Positions 17,413 to 25,460 of a DNA stretch of 49,984 nucleotides are shown here, piece after piece. Position 1 is the first letter of the stretch, and each line of letters begins with the position of its first letter. Source of the DNA: Litorilinea aerophila. Its GTDB lineage: Bacteria > Chloroflexota > Anaerolineae > Caldilineales > Caldilineaceae. The DNA is taken from NCBI RefSeq assembly GCF_006569185.2, contig NZ_VIGC02000040.1:1-49984 (forward strand). Reading direction: 5' to 3'. The position numbers were made by a program, and so were the translations under genes. The notes under the pieces are model-generated. The model saw only the letters and a list, made by a program, of their open reading frames with translations, was not told the DNA's origin and ran no database searches.

Positions 17413-18891
17413 ATGCTGTCTACGGTGTATCAGCTCATCACAGCCCTCAACCAGGAGGGAATCCGCTATTGCCACTGGAAGAGCAACCTGGCCCTGGAGG
17501 AAGCCCTGATGGGCCAGACCGACATCGACCTGTTGGTCCATCGGCGAGATGCCGGTCACTTCCGGACGCTCCTGAGCCAACACTGTTTTAAGCCGGCTGT
17601 CACCACCCTGGGTGAGGCCTTCCCGGCCGTGGAGCATTATTTCGCCCTGGACATGGAGACCGGCGTGCTTGTGCACGTCCACGCCTACTACCAGGCCATC
17701 ACCGGAGATAGCCTGACCAAGAATTACCACTTTCCCATCGAAGAGATGTTGCTGGCCCATACCCGGCAGGTGGGGCCGGTCCGGCTGCCGGTGAAGGGAG
17801 CGGAACTGGTGGTTTTCACCCTGCGCATGATGCTCAAGCATACGTCCCCCATGGAGCTGTTCCTGCTGGCCCGCTATTGGCCTGCCGTCCGCCAGGAAGC
17901 CCGGTGGCTGTTGGAAGAGGGAGCCCGGGAGGACGCCCTCCGTTTTGTGGCCTGTTATCTCCCTGCCGTGGATCCTCAACTGTTCGCGGCCTGTGTGGAC
18001 GCGTTGACCGCGCCCGCTCCCCTGGCCACCCGGGTCTGGCTGGCCCATCGGCTGCAGCGACAGCTCCGCCCCTACGGCCGCCATTCGGTTTTGCAGGCCT
18101 GGCTCACCAGCGGGGAGAAATTTGCGCGCATGGCCTATCGCCGGCTGCGCCGTTCTCGCCGGGGGATGGTTCCCCAATCTGGCGGGGCTGTGGTGGCCTT
18201 TGTGGGCTCGGAGGCCACCGGAAAGTCCACCCTGTTGGGGGAAATGGCCGGCTGGCTGGGCGAGCACTTCGCGGTGGAGCGGATCCACGCCGGGAAACCC
18301 AGGCCCACCCTGTTGACCGCGCTGCCTGGCCTGTTGGTGCCTGCCCTGCGGCGGCTCCTGCCCACCCAGCGCTCGACCCGGGTGGAGGCCCATGAGGAAG
18401 CCGCCAGAGCCGAAGCGTCCACGGGCGCGACCGGCTTCCCCCTGCTCTATGGGCTCCGGGCTGTCCTGCTGGCCTATGAACGCCGGGCGCTGCTGACGAG
18501 GGCCTACAGCCAGGCCGCCAACGGGACGGTCGTCCTGTGTGATCGTTATCCATCCCTGCAGGCCGGTGCGCCGGATAGCCCCCAACTGACCCATCGCCTT
18601 CCGCCGGGCCAGGCCGCTTCCCTGCGCGGCTGGCTGGCTCGCCTGGAAGCCCGGCTCTATCGGGAGATCCCGCCGCCGGATCTGGTGATCTATCTGAGCG
18701 CTCCACTGGAGGTGACGGTAGCCCGCAATGCCCGGCGGGGCAAGCGGGAGCCGGAGGAATATGTGCGTCGGCGCCATGCCCGCACCGCCAACCTGGACTT
18801 TGGCAAAGTCTCGGTCTGTCCAATTTCCACCGATCAGCCTTTGGAGCGTACGGTGCTGGCGGTCAAGAGTGCCATCTGGGAGATCATGTGA
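17413..18891 (+). CDS. Nucleotidyltransferase-like / thymidylate-kinase-like fusion protein (copy 2)
   Basis: The start is the ATG at 17413 after GGGGAGA, giving 492 residues. Motifs match copy 1: CHWKSN at residues 20-25, DIDLLVH at about 37-43, Walker A GSEATGKST at about 265-273 and DRYP at about 377. Near the C-terminus, RNARRGKREPEEYVRRRH looks like a kinase LID region. Between the two domains lies a helical stretch with a conserved RMMLKHTSPMELFLLARYW. The whole protein aligns with 6461-8062 by eye at moderate identity, so this is an old duplication, not a recent one. Confidence 0.82.
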   Translation: MLSTVYQLITALNQEGIRYCHWKSNLALEEALMGQTDIDLLVHRRDAGHFRTLLSQHCFKPAVTTLGEAFPAVEHYFALDMETGVLVHVHAYYQAITGDSLTKNYHFPIEEMLLAHTRQVGPVRLPVKGAELVVFTLRMMLKHTSPMELFLLARYWPAVRQEARWLLEEGAREDALRFVACYLPAVDPQLFAACVDALTAPAPLATRVWLAHRLQRQLRPYGRHSVLQAWLTSGEKFARMAYRRLRRSRRGMVPQSGGAVVAFVGSEATGKSTLLGEMAGWLGEHFAVERIHAGKPRPTLLTALPGLLVPALRRLLPTQRSTRVEAHEEAARAEASTGATGFPLLYGLRAVLLAYERRALLTRAYSQAANGTVVLCDRYPSLQAGAPDSPQLTHRLPPGQAASLRGWLARLEARLYREIPPPDLVIYLSAPLEVTVARNARRGKREPEEYVRRRHARTANLDFGKVSVCPISTDQPLERTVLAVKSAIWEIM

Positions 18892-18892
18892 C

Positions 18893-20125
18893 ATGCGGTT
18901 CTCAAATCCACCTGCTCAACGGGCTCCTGGCAAAATCCGGCTGTTGCTGGTCATTACCGGCCTGGCCGTCGGCGGAGCCACCAATGTGGTCCTGGAATTG
19001 GCCGCCCATTTCCGGGAGCATCCAGACTTTGAAGTGGAGCTGGTCACCGGCCCCATCCCCCCGGGACGCAGCGACGCCACCCACCTGGCTCACCAGCGGG
19101 GAATCCAGCCACGAGTGTTGCCTTCCCTGGTCAACCACATTCACCTCCCCATGAACCTGCAGGCGGTGTGGGCGCTGTGGCGTCTCATGCGGCAGAGGCG
19201 CTATGATATCGTCCACACCCATTCTTCCGTGGCGGGCATCGTGGGGCGCTGGGCGGCATTCATGGCTGGCGTCCCCGCGATCGTGCACCACGTCCACGGC
19301 TGGGGTATGCACGAGGGGATGTCCCAGGCCTCCCGCCTGCTGTACCTGACCCTGGAGCGTCTCTCTGCCCGGATCACCCATCGGCTGATCGTGGTCTCCA
19401 GGCCGGACATTCAGAAGGGCCTGGGCTACGGCATCGGGCGCGAGGAGCAGTTCACCCTGATCTACAACGGCATCGACCTGGCCCGCTTTCGACAGCCGGT
19501 GAACCGGGAGGAGGTCTGCGCGGAGCTGGGCCTGGACCCGGACGCCCGGCTGGTGGGCATGGTGGGGCGGCTGGACCAACAGAAGAACCCGCTGGACTTC
19601 ATCCGAGCGGCAGCCCTGGTGCTTCAAGCCGAGCCTCATACCCAGTTTGTCGTGGTGGGGGACGGTTCGTTGCGGCCGGCCTGTGAACGGCTGATCGACG
19701 AGCTCCAACTGCGGGGCCGGGTCTTTCTGCTGGGGACGCGGGATGACGTGGCCCGAATCGTGCCCATCCTGACCGTGGTGGCCATGAGTTCCCTGTGGGA
19801 AGGGCTGCCCATCGCCTTCCTGGAGGCCATGAGCGCCGGCAAGCCCATCGTGGCCAACGACGTGGACGGGGTTCGGGATGTGGTGGTCAACGAAGAGACG
19901 GGCTTTTTGGTAACGCCTCGTCAGCCGGCGGAGATGGCCGGGCGTATTTTGCAGCTGCTTCAGGACCCGGTCCTCTGCGCGCAGATGGGGGCAGAAGGAC
20001 GCCAGCGTTCCGGCTATTTTTCCGTGCAGCGGATGGTAAGACAGGTAGAGTCGCTTTATCGGGCGCTGCTGGCTGAGGCCGGCCGGCAACCCTTGCCGGC
20101 TTCCGCGGTCGCCCACCACGAATGA
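18893..20125 (+). CDS. Glycosyltransferase family 4 (copy 3)
   Basis: The ATG at 18893 follows the previous stop by one base. The protein has 410 residues. The N-terminal loop VITGLAVGGATNVVLELA, the motif VHTHSSVAGIVGRWAAFMAG, the donor-domain VGRLDQQKNPLDFI and the EX7E motif EGLPIAFLE mark a GT4 enzyme. HHVHGWGMHEGMSQASR recalls EpsD/EpsF-type transferases of exopolysaccharide loci. The stop overlaps an ATG at 20122. Confidence 0.92.
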   Translation: MRFSNPPAQRAPGKIRLLLVITGLAVGGATNVVLELAAHFREHPDFEVELVTGPIPPGRSDATHLAHQRGIQPRVLPSLVNHIHLPMNLQAVWALWRLMRQRRYDIVHTHSSVAGIVGRWAAFMAGVPAIVHHVHGWGMHEGMSQASRLLYLTLERLSARITHRLIVVSRPDIQKGLGYGIGREEQFTLIYNGIDLARFRQPVNREEVCAELGLDPDARLVGMVGRLDQQKNPLDFIRAAALVLQAEPHTQFVVVGDGSLRPACERLIDELQLRGRVFLLGTRDDVARIVPILTVVAMSSLWEGLPIAFLEAMSAGKPIVANDVDGVRDVVVNEETGFLVTPRQPAEMAGRILQLLQDPVLCAQMGAEGRQRSGYFSVQRMVRQVESLYRALLAEAGRQPLPASAVAHHE

Positions 20126-20133
20126 GGGAGAAC

Positions 20134-21795
20134 ATGACAGAAACCATGAACGACTATCTGGAGCTACGCAAGGTCATCCAAATCATCCTGCGCTGGCTGT
20201 GGCTGTTGCTCCTGGTGGCCCTGGGCGGGGCCGGCCTTGGCTACGTGGCCAGCAAGAGCCAGGCACCCGTGTACGAGGCCACCACCACCCTGATGGTAGG
20301 CCAGGTGATTCAGGCCACCCAGATCAGCCGCGACGATCTGCTCACCAACGAAGTCCTGGCCCAGACCTATACGGACATGGCGGTGCGGCAGCCGGTCCTC
20401 CAGGGGGTGATCGACACCTTGAATCTGCCGGACACCTGGCGCGGTCTGAAGAAACGGGTCCATGCGGAGCTGGTCGAAGGCACCCACCTGATCCAGATCC
20501 GCACCGAGGCCGAGTCCCCAGAGATGGCCCGGATCATCGCCGATGAAGTGGCCCGGCAGCTGATCTTGCTCAGCGCCAATGCCACCCAGAGCCGGGAAAC
20601 GGCCGAAGCCCGCGGCTTTGTCAACCAGCGGTTGGACAACCTGCAGAAGAAGATCGAGTATGGACGGGCTCGACTCCAAAGCCTGGAAAGTGCTCTGCTG
20701 CAGGCCTTCGAAGTGGGGTCCGACCCCAATGCCATCCAACGCATCCAGGATCTGCAGGGGGAGATTAACCGGCTTGAGGAGCTCATTGATAGCTGGGAGG
20801 CAGAATCCACCCAGATCGTGATCTACCTCAAAGACCGCAGCCGCGCCAACAGCCTCACCATCATCGAGCCGGCCCAGGCCAGCCTCAACCCCATCCGCCC
20901 CCGCACCAAGCTGAACGCCCTGCTGGCTGCGGCCATCAGCTTTGCCCTGGCCATGGGCCTGGTCCTCTTTGTGGAGTTCCGGGACGACACCCTCAGGGAG
21001 CCAGACGAGATCCAGAATGCCCTGAAAACGCCAGTCCTGGGCCATATTGGCAAAATCAACGGCAAGTCCGAGCACGACCGGCTTCTGCCTGCCCTGAATC
21101 CAGGCTCCCCGCTTTCCGAAGCCTACCGGATCATCCGCAGCAATATCGAGTTCAAGACCGCAGAACGGCCTGCGAAAACCATCGTGATCACCAGCCCAGG
21201 CCGCGCCGAGGGGAAGAGCCTCATGGCGGCCAACCTGGGCATCACCATGGCCCAGGCCGGTTTACGCACCCTGATCATCGATGCCAACCTGCGCCAGCCC
21301 ATGCAACATCGCCTGTTCCGGGTGGCCAATGCGGCGGGCCTGACCGAGGCCCTTCGTTCTCCCGAGCTGGCCCTGGACCACCTGGTGCTGGAGACCAAAA
21401 TCCCCAACCTGTTCGTCCTGCCCAGCGGTCAGGTGCCCTTGAATCCAACCGAGTTGCTGGGCGCCCAGCGCATGCGAGAGATTCTGGCCAGCCTGGGCCA
21501 GATGGCGGACATCGTCATTTGCGATAGCCCGCCCGCCCTGGGGCTGGCCGATGCCAGCATCCTGGCCAACCGGGCCGATGGTGTGGTGCTGGTGCTGGGG
21601 GTAGGGCAAACCCGCCTGGAAGATGCCCGCCAGACCATCAGCAGCCTGAGCCTGGCCAATGCCCGCCTGTTGGGCGTGATCGTCAACCGGGCACGTTCGC
21701 GATTCCACCGCTATCTCAGGGTTGTCAACGCCACCAGCCTGGCCACTTCGGCGACCCCCCGCTCCAGCCGTCGGTGGCAATGGCTGCCCTTCTGA
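20134..21795 (+). CDS. Polysaccharide co-polymerase / BY-kinase (Wzz-CpsD fusion)
   Basis: The ATG at 20134 follows GAGGGAG at three bases; an ATG at 20122 would overlap the previous stop. The protein has 553 residues. An N-terminal membrane helix (WLWLLLLVALGGAGLGYVA) leads into a Wzz-type external domain with a coiled-coil region (about 155-235), then a second helix (about 260-280). The kinase part has Walker A SPGRAEGKS (about 353-361), Walker A' IIDANLRQP (about 380) and Walker B IVICDSPPAL (about 460). It would set chain length by a phosphorylation cycle. The short tail after the kinase core has one tyrosine (HRYLRV) and no tyrosine cluster. It closes the locus. Confidence 0.92.
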   Translation: MTETMNDYLELRKVIQIILRWLWLLLLVALGGAGLGYVASKSQAPVYEATTTLMVGQVIQATQISRDDLLTNEVLAQTYTDMAVRQPVLQGVIDTLNLPDTWRGLKKRVHAELVEGTHLIQIRTEAESPEMARIIADEVARQLILLSANATQSRETAEARGFVNQRLDNLQKKIEYGRARLQSLESALLQAFEVGSDPNAIQRIQDLQGEINRLEELIDSWEAESTQIVIYLKDRSRANSLTIIEPAQASLNPIRPRTKLNALLAAAISFALAMGLVLFVEFRDDTLREPDEIQNALKTPVLGHIGKINGKSEHDRLLPALNPGSPLSEAYRIIRSNIEFKTAERPAKTIVITSPGRAEGKSLMAANLGITMAQAGLRTLIIDANLRQPMQHRLFRVANAAGLTEALRSPELALDHLVLETKIPNLFVLPSGQVPLNPTELLGAQRMREILASLGQMADIVICDSPPALGLADASILANRADGVVLVLGVGQTRLEDARQTISSLSLANARLLGVIVNRARSRFHRYLRVVNATSLATSATPRSSRRWQWLPF

Positions 21796-21822
21796 CTGGC
21801 AGAAGCCTACTGCCGGCTACCC

Positions 21823-22731
21823 TTACCCCAGGCCCAGGAGCGCCAGCGCGTCCCGGTGGATGATGGCCTCGATGGCCTCCTCGGGCACTCGCGGCAGACG
21901 GGTGCCCTCCACCACCTGGTTGACCCGGCGCAGGCCGTCGATGGTCTCCTGCACCGTGGCCACGGGAAAGTCCGAGCCCAGGAGCAGCTTGTCCAGCACG
22001 TTCCACTCGGTGGCCTTGATGAGCTGCTCCCAGAAGGAGAAGGGGCGATAGAAGGTGGCGGAGATATCCGCGTACACGTTGGGGTGCTTGCGGATGACCA
22101 CGCAGGTATCCACCTGCCAGGGGTGGCCCATGTGGGCCATGATGATCTTCAAATCCGGGTAGCGGGCAGCGATTTCGTCCATGAGCAAGGGGTGGGCAAA
22201 GCGAATGGGCGCATTGCGCACCGGCGAGGTGCCCTGGTGGAAGAGGATGGGCAGTCCGTAGCGCTGGGCCCGCTCGTAAATGGCCAGGGCGCGGGGCTCC
22301 AGGGGATCGAAGTTCTGGTAGTTGGCCCCCAGCTTGATGCCCCGCAGGCCCAGCTCCGTCCGGCAGCGTTCCAGCTCGTCCAGGCAGTGGGCGTCGTGGG
22401 GGTGTAGAGCCATGAAGCCGATGAGCCGGTCCGGGTGGGCGCGCACAAAGGTGGCCGTGGCATCGTTAAGGTTGCCACGGCCGTCAGGCCGCTGGTACCA
22501 GCTTTTGTCGCCGGCGGGCTGGCCGCTCAGCCGGTCCTCCCACTCGCCCGGATGCCAGGCGATCTGGAAGACGATGGACTTCTCCGCCGGTGCCTGGGCC
22601 GCCAGATACTCCTCCCAACAGACCGTTGCCTTTACCGCGCGGTCCGGTCGCCAGGCATGCTGCATCACCACCTGTTCCGGCGGCACCGGGTCCCGATACT
22701 GAGGGGTGTGGGTGTGGACATCCACGATCAT
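21823..22731 (-). CDS. Amidohydrolase-2 family protein
   Basis: The protein has 302 residues and the ATG follows AAGGAG. DVHTHTP at the N-terminus is the HxH metal motif, and IIMAHMGHPW and LLGSDFPVA supply the later histidine and aspartate of the amidohydrolase-2 (ACMSD-like) barrel. It would hydrolyse or decarboxylate a small carbonyl substrate; the substrate is not evident. It lies 13 bases downstream of the enolase-superfamily gene on the same strand, so the two probably form one catabolic unit. It converges on the polysaccharide locus with a gap of only 27 bases. Confidence 0.88.
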   Translation of the reverse strand: MIVDVHTHTPQYRDPVPPEQVVMQHAWRPDRAVKATVCWEEYLAAQAPAEKSIVFQIAWHPGEWEDRLSGQPAGDKSWYQRPDGRGNLNDATATFVRAHPDRLIGFMALHPHDAHCLDELERCRTELGLRGIKLGANYQNFDPLEPRALAIYERAQRYGLPILFHQGTSPVRNAPIRFAHPLLMDEIAARYPDLKIIMAHMGHPWQVDTCVVIRKHPNVYADISATFYRPFSFWEQLIKATEWNVLDKLLLGSDFPVATVQETIDGLRRVNQVVEGTRLPRVPEEAIEAIIHRDALALLGLG

Positions 22732-22744
22732 CGGAGCCGCTCCT

Positions 22745-23860
22745 TCATTTGACCCGAAAGTACGCTACTTTTTCCTCGTCCAGCTCCACGCCCAGGCCCG
22801 GCTTTTCCGGCGGGTAGGCCCGGCCGGCCTGGATGGGCAGGGGCTCGGCCAGCACGTCCTCCTCGTAGTAGAACGGGCTCAGGATGTCGCAGGGGAACTC
22901 CTCCGCGCCGATGCCTGGGGTGGCCATGCCCAGGTGGATCATGGCCGCGTTGGCCACGCCCAGCTCCAGGTTGCTGCCGATGGTGCAGGTGATGCCCGCG
23001 CCCTCGGCCACGGCCGCGATCTTGCGGGCCGCGCGGAGGCCACCCCCCTTGCCCACGTAGACCGAGAGCACGTCGGCCGCGTCGGCCCGGACAATGGCCA
23101 TGGCATCCTGCAGGCTGTAGACGCTCTCATCCGCCATGACCGGCATCCGGACCTGCCGCCGCACATCGGCCAGCCAGGCCACGTCCAGGTCGGGCACCGG
23201 CTGTTCCACAAAGTAGATGTCGAACTCGTAGAGCCGGGCGATGGTCTGGATGGCGACCCGGGGAGACCAGCCGCCGTTGGCATCCACCCCCAGGCGCACG
23301 TCCGGCCCCACTGCCTCCCGCACGGCCCGCACCCGGGCCACGTCCTCATCCGGGTCGATCCCCACTTTCACCTTCATGGTCCGAAAGCCCTGCGCCACAG
23401 CCCAGGCCGCGATCTCCGCCGCGCGTGCCGGCTCCAGCCCCGAGACGGAAAACTTGGTAGGCACGAACTCCCGCACGGGGCCGCCCAGCAGGCGGTAGAC
23501 GGGCAGGCCGGCCACCTTGCCCAGGATGTCCCACAGGGCCATCTCCAGGGCTGATTTGGTGAACGGGTTGTTGGCAATGGCCCGGGCCACCTGGGCCATG
23601 AGGCGCTCCACGTGGGTGGGATCCTGGTCCATCAGCAGAGGCGCCAGGTATTGGTCGATCATCCGGGCCGCGGTGAACTGGTCCTCGCCGCTCCAGGCGG
23701 GGGTGCAGGAGACTTCCCCCAGGCCGGTGATGCCCTCGTCTGTGTGAATCTTGACCAGGAGGAAGGGGGAAACGGTGTGGTAGCCCCGGCCGCTGCGGAT
23801 GGCCCGCCCGGGGTGGATGGGCACCTGAACGGGAATGGTTTCGATGGCGGTGATTTTCAT
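22745..23860 (-). CDS. Mandelate racemase / muconate lactonizing enzyme family protein
   Basis: The start is the ATG at 23860 (MKITAIETIPVQVPI), preceded by GGGAAAG; the frame extends slightly further upstream. The protein has 371 residues. Enolase-superfamily features are clear: KxK in MKVKVG, metal ligands in GVDANGGW, FVEQPVPD and MADESV, and a lysine in VYVGKGGG at the place of the second base. This pattern is that of the muconate-cycloisomerase / dipeptide-epimerase subgroup. The reaction (cycloisomerisation, epimerisation or dehydration) cannot be told. The adjoining amidohydrolase suggests small-molecule catabolism. Confidence 0.92.
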   Translation of the reverse strand: MKITAIETIPVQVPIHPGRAIRSGRGYHTVSPFLLVKIHTDEGITGLGEVSCTPAWSGEDQFTAARMIDQYLAPLLMDQDPTHVERLMAQVARAIANNPFTKSALEMALWDILGKVAGLPVYRLLGGPVREFVPTKFSVSGLEPARAAEIAAWAVAQGFRTMKVKVGIDPDEDVARVRAVREAVGPDVRLGVDANGGWSPRVAIQTIARLYEFDIYFVEQPVPDLDVAWLADVRRQVRMPVMADESVYSLQDAMAIVRADAADVLSVYVGKGGGLRAARKIAAVAEGAGITCTIGSNLELGVANAAMIHLGMATPGIGAEEFPCDILSPFYYEEDVLAEPLPIQAGRAYPPEKPGLGVELDEEKVAYFRVK

Positions 23861-24210
23861 GATCGCTTTCCCTTGCAAACTGGAGCACTATCTTTGCAGA
23901 TCCGATCCACAGAACCCAGGCGGATGAAAGGATGGCGACGGCTGCGCAGCATGTAGGGGCGAATCATGATTCGCCCCGCCTACGACCTGGTGCCCGTTTC
24001 CGTAGGGGCAGGCCTCCGTGCCCACCCGCTGTCGCCAATCGCGAAAGGGGGCCGGTTTGCGGTAGGGGCGGCTCCCAGCCGCCCCATGGTGCCGGACCCA
24101 GGCGGATGAAAGGATGACGACGGAGCCACACACAGGCCACCATCGGTAAGGACTGAATCCGTGCTCACCCGTGGAATCTGTGGCTCAAAACGAAGATCGT
24201 ACGGGCGCCA
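23861..24210. other. Non-coding stretch with GTAGGGGC palindromes
   Basis: No gene is supported here. The stretch lies upstream of the enolase-superfamily gene and downstream of the lipoprotein gene, both minus strand. It holds the repeat cluster listed separately and a short GCGCC/GGCGC inverted repeat across the end of the lipoprotein gene (24205-24221) that may help end transcription. Confidence 0.6.
23914..24116. repeat. Cluster of GTAGGGGC-type palindromes bounded by a 21-bp direct repeat
   Basis: Three units start with GTAGGGGC: 23953-23983 (arms GGGGCGAATCAT / ATGATTCGCCCC), 24002-24026 (GTAGGGGCAGGCCTCCGTGC) and 24062-24085 (GGGGCGGCT / AGCCGCCCC). The 21-bp sequence ACCCAGGCGG-ATGAAAGGATG occurs at 23914-23934 and again at 24096-24116, flanking them. 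The pattern is that of REP/MITE-like dispersed elements. Confidence 0.75.
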
Positions 24211-25425
24211 TCAGGGGGCGCTGACCACCTGCACCCTGACGGCGTCCTCTGCGGTACTGACCGCGATGGTCAGGGTTTTGCCGTCCTTCTGGAACATCAG
24301 GACTGTTTCACCGCTGGGTGCGTCGAGCTTGCTCACCAGGGTGTAGCCGTTGGCCGGCAGCACCGTCTCGAACATCTGGATGGCTTCCTCCCGGGTGTAT
24401 GGTGCTGTGAACTCGGCGAACTGTTCGGAGAGGAGGGTGTAGTCGGTGCCGGTGGGCAGCAGCAGGTCAAAGCCGAAGAGCGCGTACAACATCTGGCGGG
24501 TGGGCGAAAGCTGAGAAATGTCCGGCGTCGCGCCGTCGCCAGCCTGACTCCCGGGAGCCGGTGCACCGGCTCCCGGCGCCCCCAGCACATTTTCCGGCGC
24601 ATGGATGACGATATCGCCGTTGAGGTCGTAGTACTCAAAGGTCAGGTCGACCTTGCTGGCTGCCCCACCATCCGTGCCGGCGTCCTCCATGGTCAGCGCC
24701 ATCTTGACGATGACCTGCTCGGCCAGGTCCACCCAGAAATCGAGCTGGGCGGAGTCGGCCTGGCTCACGTCCAGGGTATCCCCTTCAGTGCCCACCACAG
24801 GAATGGCCTCCTGGGCCACCCGGTAGTGGAGGAGCTCCTGGCCATCCAGGTTCTCCTGGCCCACCAGAACGGGGGCCTCGCCCAGATCGGTCAGCGCCTG
24901 AGGCGTGATGAGGGTGAGCTCCTGGAGGTTGGCCTTGGCATCCGGCGCTGCCACCCACAGATCCCCGCTTTTGACATATCGCATACCGTCTGCCAGCACG
25001 ATCTCCAACTGCTCGACCTGATCGCCCTGGGTGAAGGCCATCTGGATGTGCTCGGCAGGGGGTTCCTTCACGTAGGCGCCGTTGACCTGGATCTCGTCCA
25101 CCCCGCGCGGGGATTCGCTGTGGATGGTGATCCGCACCCGGTAGCGCTGGATGTGGGGGGCTTCCTCCACGGTTTGTAGTGTGACCTCTTCCGGCCCGGC
25201 TGCAGCTGGCTCTTCCGGCGCAGCTGTGGCTGGTTCACCCGGCGCGGTGGCCGTGGGCATCGCTGCCTCTGGGGTGGCCGTGGCCGGGGCGGAAGCCCCG
25301 CTGTCCGCGGCCACCGTGGGTGTGGCCATGGCTGTGGGCGTGGCGCTGGGCGTGTTCCGGCCGAAACAGCCGGCCAACGCCATGGCCAGGACCAGGGGCA
25401 AGATGGCATGGATGGGACGAAACAT
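24211..25425 (-). CDS. Lipoprotein of LppX/LolA-like type
   Basis: The start is the ATG at 25425, five bases after AAGGAG. The 404-residue protein has a clear lipoprotein signal: FRPIHAILPLVLAMALAGC with the lipobox cysteine at residue 20. An Ala/Thr/Pro linker follows (about 25-80). The rest is a beta-rich domain (QRYRVRITIHSES, GMRYVKSGDLWVAA, AQLDFWVDLAEQVIVKMAL) like the LppX/LprG and LolA-type lipid-carrier fold. The last 90 residues (LPTGTDYTLLSEQFAEF onward) may form a small separate domain. It would be anchored outside the membrane. It lies 35 bases downstream of the zinc-ribbon gene and is probably cotranscribed. A lipid-carrying role is inferred from fold resemblance only. Confidence 0.78.
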   Translation of the reverse strand: MFRPIHAILPLVLAMALAGCFGRNTPSATPTAMATPTVAADSGASAPATATPEAAMPTATAPGEPATAAPEEPAAAGPEEVTLQTVEEAPHIQRYRVRITIHSESPRGVDEIQVNGAYVKEPPAEHIQMAFTQGDQVEQLEIVLADGMRYVKSGDLWVAAPDAKANLQELTLITPQALTDLGEAPVLVGQENLDGQELLHYRVAQEAIPVVGTEGDTLDVSQADSAQLDFWVDLAEQVIVKMALTMEDAGTDGGAASKVDLTFEYYDLNGDIVIHAPENVLGAPGAGAPAPGSQAGDGATPDISQLSPTRQMLYALFGFDLLLPTGTDYTLLSEQFAEFTAPYTREEAIQMFETVLPANGYTLVSKLDAPSGETVLMFQKDGKTLTIAVSTAEDAVRVQVVSAP

Positions 25426-25460
25426 GTGGGCTCCTTTCGTCGGGGTGGGCCGGGGGCGTG

